This document shows, one piece after another, positions 39,328 to 52,000 of a stretch of 64,000 nt of DNA. A program made the translations under genes and the position numbers. Numbering within the stretch: the first letter of the stretch is position 1; the number at the start of each line of letters is the position of its first letter. Source of the DNA: Apoda limacodes (Eukaryota; Arthropoda; Insecta; Lepidoptera; Limacodidae); contig OX291548.1 in NCBI GenBank assembly GCA_946406115.1, forward strand, positions 10,032,373 through 10,096,372, written 5' to 3'. The notes below the pieces were generated by a model. That model was given only the letters and a program-made list of their open reading frames with translations, ran no database searches and was not told the DNA's origin.

Positions 39328-40740
39328 ATGCCTAGGAGTTGCGTTGTGAAAGGCTACCAAAATTACAATACAAAGGTTACCAAAAAATATGGGATATCAT
39401 ATCATCGGTAAGTAATATCGGATTATATTTTTTTCCTATGTAACGATTAAATAAACGCATTTTAAAAATCGTAATTTCTTAGTGTTATCCATGGCAGCGG
39501 TCAAGCGACGTTTTGCTTCGCAAGCGAAGTAACCTTGTTCGGACGCTATTTTTATTTGAGCATTACTTAAGTGTTGTTAATACATATGCATATCAATATT
39601 GATTTCTGATTATAGATTACTCCATTTCTTAATCGTTTTCAATTGTTATGACTTCGTAAGCGTATGCAGCGCTATTGATTCCTTCCTACCTCTGATTAGT
39701 ACCTATATTTTAAGTTGTTTGGATGACATCAATATTTTTATATAACGTACGATAACTTTAAAAGCACACACTTTGAACAATGTTTTGTTTAATTTTTTTA
39801 GAGTATGCAGGTTTGTAGTTTGATAAAAAATCTACTAGATAGCATAATTAACTTATTTTGCGAAATTTCTTTTAATATTTCTTTGCGCTTACCCTTCATA
39901 TGCGATAACGAATTACGATGCGTACAATGTTTAAATTACAGATTTCCTAATGATCCAGTGCGCAAAGAAAATTGGAGAAGCATTATTCGAAAACAAAGAA
40001 AGGAACCTTATTTCAAGCCTCATAAAAGCCCAAAAGTATATTCTGCTCATTTTTGTGACACAGATGTTAGTATCTCAAAAGCTGGATTACGGAGGCTAAA
40101 AGTATCAGCTATACCGCGACTTGGGATTAAGGTACTCACCTCATTCATAAGCAAAATTAAATTACATAATGTACTTTTTCTTCGTATCTACTTTAATTAT
40201 TATTACAGATTTGTAAGAACTCAGAACTCCGGCCTTCCACTCCAGACCAAAACTGACAAGTAGAGAAGATTGATGTTGATATTAGCGATCTCAATTCAAT
40301 ATTTGACACGCCAAGAAAAAAAATAAAGAAAAGGATTGTGAAATTAGAAAAACGTCAAAATGCTGCAGCCAAAAAATTGAAACAGAACGCTAGACTAAAG
40401 AAAAAAACAAATCTCTGCTAGATATTATCACAGATTTAAAACAAAAGAAATACATACCTGAGCAAATCGATTCTTTAAAAGCAGAGCAGATATCGACCTG
40501 GTGACAATGGGACTACCCTGGAAAGTATACCCTTTCAAACAAAAAAAAATCCAAATCGGTCCAGCCGTCTTCGAGTAATCGGGAAACATACACAAAAAAA
40601 AACCCGACGAATTGGGAACCTCCTCCTTTTTTAGAAGTCGGTTAAGAAGCGAAAAACAAGCTCTAATATTGGAAAATGCAAGCATTATAAGCATATTGCA
40701 AGCAGGGACGAAATAGCTGGATTATTATTTTACAAGCATG
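39328..40740 (+). pseudogene. THAP-domain gene, degenerate
   Basis: Exon 1 (39328-39407) starts MPRSCVVKGYQNYNTK, exon 2 (39942-40131) gives FPNDPVRKENWRSIIRKQRK and PKVYSAHFCDTDVS, and exon 3 starts at 40209; the splice sites and phases are intact. The THAP C2CH zinc finger needs Cys-x4-Cys-xn-Cys-x2-His. Here the second Cys is Tyr (residue 10) and the third is Tyr in VYSAHF, both explained by single G-to-A changes. Exon 3 has an in-frame TGA at about 40252, then a coiled-coil-like basic stretch (RKKIKKRIVKLEKRQNAAAK), a frameshift near 40415 and a repeat insertion near 40494. It is related to THAP proteins of P-element-like origin, and it is dead. Confidence 0.85.
40494..40646. mobile_element. 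Short repeat inserted in the THAP pseudogene
   Basis: Interrupts the THAP frame between KAEQ and SEKQALILENAS. It contains CCAAATCGGTCCAGCCGTC and GAACCTCCTCCTTTTTTAGA, AAGTCGGTTAA, a signature frequent in moth interspersed repeats. Exact ends and target duplication are unclear. Confidence 0.55.
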
Positions 40741-41479
40741 GAAACAAACTGTTTATTTGTAATGCATACACTGTCCCCGCCTGCAATACATTTTCAAACT
40801 ATTTTTTTTTACCATATTAAAATAATATAGCGTATGGCACAATAGAGACAAATCTAAGGACACCTCATAAGTTCAATTCCGTCAAAAGGTTTAGGCTGTA
40901 GAACGTTGAAAATAATTAGACATACATACTGTATGTATGTAACATACATATGCTCGTAAAACATTTGGCATTCGGGTAAAACCACAAATATTAATTATTT
41001 TTAGCTACAAGATTGTTTTAAATGATTAGGTGTGTTGCATATTTTATGATTCTGTGGTTGTTCTGATATTAAAATCTTAATACACATGCTCGACTTACGT
41101 TTTCTCGTATTTTTTTTGAATACTTTTTAATCTTTATTTTCGACTGTACTAAACCAACATAATTTTTTTAACAAAAAAACAAATTTTACGCACGTACAAG
41201 GTTACATGTAGACCTAATACGTAATTTAGTCAACGCGGAACTCTCGAAGTTCGTAAAAGTTATGATAGATGGCGCTACGTTTTGATTGTATGAGGAAGAT
41301 GGGTGTAAAATATTTAGACAGGCGTATCCATCCTTTTGAAATCATTGGCTTCTAATTATTTTCACGAATAGTAAACTGTGCACTCTACTACTAAACTGCA
41401 AATTAATTGCATAACTACTTCATTAAGATAAAAAGCTGAGTTGGCTTAATGTACTGAATGTACAATAGCCATTAAATAA

Positions 41480-41960
41480 CAAGTTTAAGATAAAAAGCCG
41501 TTCCTTGTACGGCTCTTTGTATATATATACTTTGTATATATCATTACACTACAGCTCTACGCCGTAACTGAACTCTAGGAGAAAACTACTTCGAGGGCCA
41601 GTGAGCGTCAGCCTTCTAACGACGTCAGCACTGAGGTAGGCCGGGACTGCTCTACTCCAAATCCTCGGCCTGCCTGGAGTTCCCTATACTCCAAATCCTC
41701 GGCCTGTAGGTACGGTGGCAGTGCTTCAGCCTGAGCACCGCTGATCACCGTAGCTACGGGGCGAACTTCTGCCATGTGCTTAGTATTGTGCCAGCCACGT
41801 GCGGCATAGCATTCTTTCGGCTTACTAAGGCCTTGGCCGTACACTACACGTCGTTAGGTCACCTAAATTCACTCCCGTCTGCGTCTACCTACCCTGGCGG
41901 CGGAGACCTGCGGGGTGTGATCAACGTGGAAGATCGCTGATCGGGCTCTAGGCAGAAGAA
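41480..41960. repeat. GC-rich block, possible solo LTR or other repeat
   Basis: A TATA-rich stretch (tttgtatatatatacttt, about 41515-41545) precedes a GC-rich stretch. A 20-bp direct repeat TACTCCAAATCCTCGGCCTG occurs twice (about 41653 and 41689). Composition differs sharply from the flanks. An LTR or a decayed element is possible; no partner copy is in the window, so this is a guess. Confidence 0.3.
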
Positions 41961-43036
41961 ACTATTTTATATGCTATCTTTAATATATACTTGAAAACCG
42001 CACACTTAGAAATCTGTGTAGCTATGCTTACGCTTTTTCTATCTTTTTGATAGATAGGTAGTTCTCTATTATCGTAAAAGAGATAGTTATTATTTATATT
42101 TATTAAGGGTTAAGTAAGAATCACCTTATGTGATTAGGTTGCTTCTGTCCATTAAATATTGTTATTATAAACGTGAGAGTATACATTATAACCTGCCATA
42201 CCCTTGGAAGTATTTTCTTTACTTGCCTCTAAACTCGCTCTACCTAAATCTCTATCACCGGAGCACCCTAGCCGGTGCATTCGGTAACAGGATACTCCTA
42301 CTCTATCCTATACTGTTATAAGGAAACAAGCAAATATACACTAGGCCTATGATTAATTTCCCACCAAAACTCCGCAAATTCTTGAACTCAGCAACAGTGT
42401 TGCCATCTTCATAATGGGAAACAAATAAATAGTTGTAATAGTGTGTATTTTTTGCATGTGTGTGTAATTTTACTTGTGTTTCCATATTTCCCAATCGGCC
42501 GCGCAAACATACAACGAATATGGGATTATTAGAATTAAATTAACAAAAAAATCGACCTAAATAAAAAAGTGTTAACTTTATAATATTAGACTAAATTAAC
42601 ATAATCTAATGGTGGGGATTTACATATTTGTGCATTTACAGTTACACGCTTAACACGAATTTTGTGTATCGAGTTTGAGCATCGAATAATTAGGCCACAT
42701 AGCGATCTCTCCCTGAAATACCGCTGTTCTGGCTGTCGACGTAACAAAACGTGAGTTTTTGATTTCTTTTGGTCTTCAATATATTAGTTTATTTATCATA
42801 TATTTTATTGCTCGATATTAGAACATGCAATAGAAGAAGCTATGAAAACGTTTAATATGACGTTAGTAGAAAAATACTTTATGTTTTTGTAAATAGGTCA
42901 CTCGCCATTCTATTTGAATCAAGTTGTTTTGGCCCTAGTGTCTATAAAATAAGTGTCCGTATCTATATCTTTCGATTTTTAACATTTGAAAGTGATTATT
43001 TATTTTAATGTCTCAGCTGTACGCGTCGGGAGAGTG
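41961..43036. other. Upstream region of the zinc-finger gene, no feature assigned
   Basis: Presumably holds promoter and 5' UTR sequence. I see no convincing core promoter element. Confidence 0.35.
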
Positions 43037-43068
43037 ATGTACAGATAGGCCGCGGTCTGGCTATGTGA
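43037..43068 (+). promoter_or_regulatory. Two minimal upstream ORFs before the zinc-finger start codon
   Basis: ATG at 43037 opens a three-codon uORF (M-Y-R-stop, 43037-43048). A second ATG at 43063 is followed directly by TGA, whose last base is the A of the main ATG (ATGTGATG). Start-stop and overlapping uORFs generally reduce translation of the main frame or favour reinitiation. This applies if the transcript begins upstream of 43037. Confidence 0.55.
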
Positions 43069-46000
43069 TGTCATCAAAAGGGGAAACAGAGGCCGATTCG
43101 GGCACCGTGTCGCCAAATCTCTCAGTTGTTAAAAATGAACCGGTCAGTATTTTGTAAACCTTTTTATTCCTCTTATTTTACAACTGGAATACATGTACAT
43201 ATATTATTCCTACTTTCCTATGTAGTCACTGGAATTGAATCTATGCTAGCTAAGTATCTAACTTATTTATGTCACTTAACTAATAAAAGAAAGTTATGGG
43301 TCTTAACATCCATGCATTATGTCAATGTGAGCAGTTATTGTAATACTATATTTTAGAAAGAAAGAAGGCACTTTTTCTCAGATGTTATCAAAAGGTATTA
43401 AAATTGTTATGACTTGAAGGACTTTTATAATAATAATAATAATAAATGAAATGTAGAATTAAATTTTATAATTATTTTGTAATGTATTGTCATGTAAGAT
43501 ATTTTTTTGACATTAATGAATATAAACATTGGTCAAAATAAGAGAGGACTCAAGGAAAATAAGACGTTCCTGAGCATAGTGTTTTATTGACACCATAGTT
43601 AGTCTATTTTAGTGGCGTTTTGTTGACCAACATAATGAACACAATGCGGAAATCCTACCAAAGAGAATGAACCAAGATTTCTACTTGTGTTATACAGACT
43701 TTATGTCTTTTTAATTTGGCAGGATTATTACATTAAATGCAGTGAAGCAGTGAACAAAATGCACCTTTTGTAAAGTGACAACTAGGTTTTCTGTCAACTC
43801 TGCAGTGCTTATGACTTGGCTCAAGAGGCTAATAATGTGCTGCCATTTGTAAATAAAATAAAACATTTTTTAAAAATTGCACATGCTGATTTACTTTAGG
43901 TTAACTCATCATATTGTTAATAGGTAAACAAATTCCATTACTTAAATGGCTACAACTAACATTTGCAAATACAAAAAATTAGTTTTTTGTAATGGTTAAT
44001 TTGTGGCTATATGGTAATGAATAATATTTTGGTTTTTATAAAACAGTTATTTCTAAAGTACAATATGTCTAGAGTAACATTTTAAAAAACCGGCCCTCCT
44101 ATGAACCTGCTTCATTTGAAGATTTACTTTTTCCCCATTACTTAACTTAGCCAACTTTTTCAATGGCCAACAATAAAAACATATCACATTTTGCTTAGAC
44201 TACATCAAAAGTAATTAATTTGGCAATGAAGAAGTACAATTTTCTGTTTAGATTATTTCCTATAAATTATACCAATTAGTTATTTTTAGTATTGGGAAAT
44301 CTATCAGGGAAACAGTTCACCTTGACAACAATTCCAAGAACAAACTTGAAGCTATTTAAAACAAATTAAGTGAAGGCACATAATTTACATAGGAGTGACC
44401 TGATTAGGTTATATTAATTAAAAATAATTTTTAGCATGATGTGACACTGTGAAGCATATGCTATCCTGTTGAATTGGAACAATTATGATTCACTTATGGG
44501 TAATTAATAAAGTTAAATATATTGCACTGGCACAGGTATGGTTAATGTTTATTCCTGTCAGTGTAAAAACTAATGTCAAAGTGATGATTGCAAAACAGTT
44601 GGAAGGTCAACTTAGCTTGGAGATTATTACTCAACAGAGACTAAATAAGTGAATAGATGTGCAGGCAAATTTAAATTTTTAACCACTTCTTAGAAATGCA
44701 TTTACAATCTATCTCAAAGATATATTGTAGATATAATCATTATAGTGAAGCAATTTACAACTCCTTTATTAGAAGGCTATTAAGTAATTCACATTATATT
44801 AACAAAGTTTTTAACTTTTTACATTTGTTGTGCAGTATTTTATTTATTTATTTGATGATAGACAAGCAGCAGAAGCTGATGTGCCTATTTTAGGCAGTGT
44901 TAAAATTTTATTGTTTAAGGTGATAGCATACCCACACAAGTTAAGTTTGCAAGAACTTGGTTACTTTTATAAAAGTTCTGAGTACACTTTCCAATGTGAA
45001 AAAAATATATGTTATTGTTCAGACCTTAATTTAGTGAATTTGCTTATACTTTAATAATTTGCCTAATAAAACATTTAGAAAAAAATATATTTGATAACTC
45101 TATTTTTGGTCTTTAATTAAAATTGTTTGGGCAAAATAAAAGTAATATTTGCTTCATTGTTATTTCATAAAATATATATTAATATGACCAAGGAAATTTG
45201 CTAATTTCATATTTCTAAATAAATATTTGAATTTTATACTGACAAAAAAACTGACAGTAAGTTAAACAGTGTGCATTTGTTGCGGGAATGCCATGTGGGA
45301 GCTGGGCTACTTCATGATATACAACGTGTATGAGTATACATATGGGTATGTGTGTATGTTTGTCACATTTGGAGCCTCTTTCTAGCGCAGTGCAGCAGCA
45401 GGTTATTAATACTATATTTTCTAATAGTATTAATTTTTGATACACTGTTTTCGTTTTGCTTATATTATTATGCTCTACCTGTGGCTATAGTTCATGCACA
45501 TGGAATTTGGTCATTTCCGCATTAACTTTCATTTTTATGGAAAAAAAAGTCTAGCCTACGGCCTTTTCCATCTCTTTAATTATCCCTGAGTGAAGTTTTA
45601 GCTCAATTAGATGCTCCGTTGTCACGTGAGGCAGGGACAAATGAACAGACTCACTATCGCATTTATAATTTTACACACCCTAAATTCGGTCATTAGTCTA
45701 AGATTTCAACAACAACTCCTCAAATATGTACGAAAAGACTAATACTGGAAGTTTTCAAATGGCCTATGTCTTCCTCAGGACTCAATCTATCTCCATGCCA
45801 AATTTCATCTTGATAGATACAGCAGTTTGAGCGTTAAGAGGTAACAGACAGACAAGAGTTCTCTCTCTTTCTCTCAGGTTTCTTTTATAGTATATTTCTT
45901 ATTTCTGGAACATTGTAGAACACTTCCAAGTTTTTTAAGGTCTTTATTAAGTCACAATTGTCATTCTTTGAGTGTAGTGAGGTGCAGAGCTTTTAGCCTG

Positions 46001-49000
46001 TCTAGGCATATGAATAAGTATAATAAGACATAAGTAACGGAGAAGTAAAAATTTTGGTGGCTTTTTGTTGGATGCTTTCAAGTAAGTCAATGCCTTTTCT
46101 TAAATATGGACTGTAGACTTGAAATGCATACTTAAGTCGAGGTCTAATGGATAGTTGTATATTTTTAGGTTATTTATTCACAGTCACAGATTATGATATA
46201 TAGGAAGGAGTTGGTTTTTTGGCTATTGCAGAGATATGTTTTTACTCTTTCATTCGGGTCCTTTGGCTACACTATCCAGGTAATATGCAACTTGTGGGTT
46301 ATTCCTTCTACTGTTTATCCTTCTTTTAATCCAATCCTCAGTCCAGTTGTTTATTCAATGAAGATCTTGTTGGAGCTGTCCCAATTTGACCAAAGGGTTG
46401 GTAAAAACTTTACATAATCAGCAAAGACACTGACTGGCTTTCAATCACGTCTATCAGGTCAGTTACAAAAATTACCAAAAAGTTGAGGGGCTGATACTAA
46501 ACCTTAAGGACCACTGGTCACCTGTTTTACTTGTAATAAGGGAGTTCCCGACATGGACTAGAAATGTTCTTACCTTCTAAGAAGTTCCCTATCTATTTTG
46601 CAGCATTCCACATATACTAAAGTGCTGCAACTTGATTGGTAAATGTTCCTGAGTTTTTTATTAATCAAATTTTTCCTGTTGCTAAATCCGCCATTTTCTC
46701 CTTCGCCCTTACTCACCATATGTCAGAATAGGCGAGTTGCTTTTTGGATTTAGTTTTTCGTTTGAAACATTCTTCATAGAGTGTGTTCAGTTCAGCATAG
46801 ATATGGAAGTATTTTGTCACCTGTCATTCCTAATCAGTACCTAAATACCAAAATATTTGTATTATCCATAGCAATCTGTCAAGCATTCTTCTACAACTAT
46901 TTATAACTATAAAACTTAAGCCTTTATTATATATTAATATTGTTTTATTTTGAAAACAAACAATCCTGGTAATTAAATGCTGGCTCGTAAACTAAGTTTA
47001 AGTGGTATAGGCGGCAAGACCTACTAAATCCATTCTGAGCTTAACTGACTGCAGCTAACAGCTTACCAAAAAGCTGATTTTTACTAAACTTATTACTTTG
47101 CTGAGACCTTAATTAAGGCTTAAACCAGCATTTATGGTAGAATTAGCCAGAAACTGAAACTAAGGCTAAAAACAGCATTTATGGTTGAACTGGCTGAAAT
47201 GAAAACTTCAGTCTGACACTAGTATTGGTTATTTGTAAGATTTATATACTGGTCCAGATACATACTACCTGTATAATTATAATAATTACAAAAATCACAT
47301 TAAAGTTATAAAAATAAACCCTAAAAATATTATTGTAACAAAGTATTTAATTATACATTTCCTTACTTCTTGTTCTGTCAGTAATGTCTTGTCTACCCTT
47401 TTCACCAATGGGGGTCGTCTGGTTATGATTCGAACCATATTTAAACAAACAGATTTCCAACCCGATGCTGAACTTGTAAAGTTGTTACCCTAGTGTGCCC
47501 TAGTGTCCTAGTGGCTCAAGTGAACCATAACTCGACGCGGGTTCGACGGAGTTAGTTACCATATTGGATTAGAAATGTTAAACCAATGTTTTCGAATTTT
47601 AATTATTGTTTTGTTACTTAACATTCTTCTATGACTATTGTATTCAGAGTTGAAACTTTAAAAATTAACCAAAACAATTTATTATTGTTTATACTCCACT
47701 ATTAGGTTTTAGTTTTTCCTCAGATTCCTAAAATATTCTTAAATATTGATTAAGGACGTAAAGTTTAGCTGAGTAGTAACAAAACCCCTATTTTTTTATG
47801 TTATCAAAAATATTAAAATCAAACTATAAAATAAAGAGCGATTAAATGTTACAACTACGAGAAGGTAGGTGAACAATGTTTTGAATGATAAATTATAGAA
47901 TTACAATAATAAGTTTAATTAGAATAAAAAAACAAAAAAAATCACCATGAAATGTACTTACGTCGTTTCTGAAAACTGAACTGAAATTAAAAAAAATTTG
48001 GAAAATCCAAAAGTGCACGCCTCATTCACATTTAAAAAAAAAATTCTAAAACAAAAACTCAAGTTATTTAAAATAGTATAACAAATAAGGTGAGAAAAAA
48101 ATATACTATAAAATAAAAATAAAAAATATATATATAGATATACAGTATACAGTGGTATATTAGTTGTTTATAAATTATAATTAAACGACAGTACTTAGAA
48201 CGCTAATATTAACTAGGAATCAGCACAGTGTAATAATACTTTATATATTAAAAACCAAAGTATTCCAGTAAGATGAATTTTTCGACCAATTTCTCTGCCA
48301 CATACATGGTCACATAAACACAGACTCGCGGACGTCCAAGAATGATTAGTTTTAATGTTATTATTTATTATAATAAACAAATTAATTGTTTATAAAATGT
48401 ACCATATGTGCTAGTCAGATTATTTAACTTCATATTAGTGCACTCATATTATCCTGTAAGTGTTATATTAAAAAAAAAACGTCATTTAAGTTTCGAAAGA
48501 CTGGGTTTTTTGACATGTCGAGAGTAGAGCACTACCTCACCGCTCCGCTTATGAGGCGTGCAAAAAAGCAACTATAATATAATATTTTGCCTTGTTTCTA
48601 TTCAAGCAGTGTCAAGAAAAGTCAAATTTCAATTAAATTTTATTGTTCCCTAGGCCTTTAAAAAAGGCAAAATTCCTAAGAGTGGAATCATTATTCTGGC
48701 CCCATATCGAGTACTGCTGCCATCTCTGGGCGGGTGCACACGGATACCAGCTTGGCCCGTTTGACTCGGTTCAACGACGGGCTGTGAGAATCGTCAACGA
48801 TGCCAAACACGCAAGCCGTATCGAACCCTCAAGTTTGAGGGAAAGTTTGCCTCCCTGTGTGTGAGCTACCTCTGCTACCGCTTGTATAATTTGGTGTGTT
48901 ATGAGGAATTTTTCGAAATTATGCCCACAACTACTTTCTACCATCGCACCGCTCGACATCGGCAGGGAGTTCATTATCACAGATTAGAACCTAAATCGTC

Positions 49001-52000
49001 ACCTACAGTGCTGTTTCAGAGAAACTTCCTCCCGCGAACGCTTAGGTCGTAGAATGAGCTTCCTGCCAAAATTTTCTTTACAGTATGGGGTCCTCAAGAA
49101 AGAAGTTTATATATTTTTAAAGGGTCGTCAACGCGCGAGTGATGCCCCTGGTGTTGCAAGCGTTAATATGCTGCGTTAACCGCTTACCATTAGGCGGACC
49201 GCAAGATTTGACTGAAAAACTTGACAAATGCAACTCGTGTAGCCGTTAAATAACTTTAGGCTAGAGTTAGGAACCCGATGAATTCATTTTTTAACGTACT
49301 TAAAAAAAAGGGAGGTCTTAGTTTGACCCATATGTATGTATGTTTTTACACGTTTTCTCGCGTCTGGCTAAACCGATTTTGATGCGGTTATCAGAAAAGT
49401 TATTGTTACATTCTGGTGAATGTTTTGGTATACAACAAACCCATGGTTATCAGCTCCTCCTGGTATCCTGGAGAAATCAAGGGATCTCTTCAAATTTTTA
49501 TAGACACACTTGAAGCTATTTTTAAGTGTATGAATAATAAGCCAATAGTAAAAAGTAAAAACTTTTTAACAAAAACAACAACATATTTCAAAAAGATGCA
49601 TTTAAAAGGTAAAAATAATTATTTCAATAAATCTGATCTAAATTACAGTTTGAAGTTGTCGTTGTGCAAGTGAAGTGTGTCTTAAGCTGTAAAATAGATA
49701 GACACCAACTATAAACTGTAATGTAGATTTAATTTTATGAAATAATTATTTTTATCTTTTAAATGCATCTTTTTGAAATTGGTCGTTGTTTTTGTTAAAA
49801 AGTTTTTATTTTTTACTTTTTACTATTGGCTTTTTATTCATACACTAAAAAAATAGCTTCAAGTGTGCCTATAAAAATTTGAAGAGTTCCTTTGATTTCT
49901 CCAGGATAACAGGAGGACCTGATGACCATGGGTATCCACATCTTGTATACCAAAACATTCACCAGAATGTAACAATAACTTTTCTGATAACCGCACCAAA
50001 ATCGGTTTAGCCAGACGCGAAAAATCAGAAAGAAAAAGTTTTTTTACTCAAGTTACTCGTTTTTGAACGCAGCCCTGATGGTGCTGTCATTACGCATCTA
50101 GCAAACAAATGTACGTAAAATAAACACATACCCTTGTTTATATGTGTAGATGATTTTAGGGTACTTTAGTTACTTCACTTTTAGGAATTTGAATGCACAA
50201 TGTTCGCTATGAATCTTTGTTTCTCTAAAACTAACTTCGGGACGAGACGGGTTTAAAGTGTGTTGCGGTAGTGTAAAAGAAAGCAAAGATCTGTGGCGAG
50301 TATTGTTATGTTTCATAATATTCTGTAAACTAAGTTAGCTGCTGCTGTGAAACGGGGATCCCCTTATAATGTGAAATTTTAAATTTGATTTCAGGTTGCG
50401 ACGGCTAGTAAAGAAGAAACTCCGACCCCAAAAAGGGGAAGTGGTACACTATTAAAGTGCACTACTTGTAATAGCTTTAGTACGTTAAGTAGTCGCGCAT
50501 TAACCACCCACATGGCGCAATGTTCACCGGACAACAACAACGTCGCAGCAGCACAAAATGCCGACGCCCGTCCACACAGAAAACTTTTCGAATGCGATGT
50601 TTGCAATATGAAGTTTTCGAACGGCGCAAACATGCGTCGGCATAAAATGCGGCATACTGGCGTCAAACCTTATGAATGCCGCGTCTGCCAAAAGAGATTC
50701 TTCCGCAAGGATCATTTGGCTGAACATTTTACAACTCATACCAAGAGCTTGCCATATCATTGCCCAATTTGCAACCGGGGATTTCAGCGGCAGATCGCAA
50801 TGCGTGCCCACTTTCAAAATGAACACGTGGGTCAGCATGATCTTGTCAAAACTTGCCCTCTTTGTAGCTATCGAGCTCCGACTATGAAGAGTCTTCGGGT
50901 ACATTTCTTTAACAGGTGAAATATATTTCGTAATTTTTTTTAACTATTAAAATTTATGAAATTTAACTTATAAAAAAAACGATCTTATGTACATTTTATA
51001 TATCAATAGATTCATAATCTTCTTTCTTTCTTAATGAATAGCAGTCATACTACTTTCAAGTATATTTTGCCAGTGTCATATCTGGGAAACTATATCAGTT
51101 TGAACAATTTAGATTTATGATCATTTTACGTCAGTATTGCCATGGTTTTTCTGTCAGTAGCGTTAAATTCTTGAATTGAAGTTGAACTAATCTAAGAGTG
51201 AGTTCGTATTTACTGATCAATAGAACTAATAGTCCTTCCGCGACCGCTGTGTTGTGCCTTGGATGCTAGAGAGTTCACATGAGTTCATTCCGTTCATACT
51301 TTGTGATTCAAATAAGCCAACTTACCATTAAAATAAGAGTTTTTTGATGAATGACATATCTGTAAATGCATCTTTGGAAATTTAATCTCATGTGCCTATG
51401 ACGTACACAGCTACTCAACCCCCGCGTCTCACCGCTTTACCTAGTAAGCAATGCAGCAGTCGGAGTGGGTATATTTTATTATTTTTGTTTTATTTTTGTT
51501 AATATGATGATATTTATTTTAACAGACACGGCATTGACTTGGACAACCCGGGTCCTGGTAATAATTCCGTATCACTTCTGGCAGCTGGCATAGCAAATGC
51601 AGCCTATGCTGATGGTACAATAGACCCCAGTGCTATCAACGCTCTTGGTGCTTTGGGTTCTGGACTAACTGTATCAATGGCTGCTGCATACTCAGACAGT
51701 GGGGATAGCAACGGTGCTCGCTCCGTGGATAATGCAACCCCACCCATGCACTATTTAACTCCACATGTAGAAATATCTATGGCTGATAATGAAACGTTTT
51801 CACCAGGACAAAACAATCATTTAGGTAATTCCGGTAAGTACTTATCAAATAGTTTATTATTCTTCTACCGATATTTATCGTCGCGTTACAAATTTAGGTT
51901 AAAATTGCCCCTAAAATAATGGTATCTGATTTGATCTGTTTTCAAAGTTTAAATATAAGAGTACTTAAATCATTTTAGGATTTAAATGGGTTAATGTATT

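Noticed and set aside
49416..49673. 85-codon frame in zinc-finger intron 1
   Set aside because: It lies entirely in the left arm of the long inverted repeat and has no protein-like motif.
50524..50904. Long minus-strand frame opposite zinc-finger exon 2
   Set aside because: Shadow of the zinc-finger coding exon.
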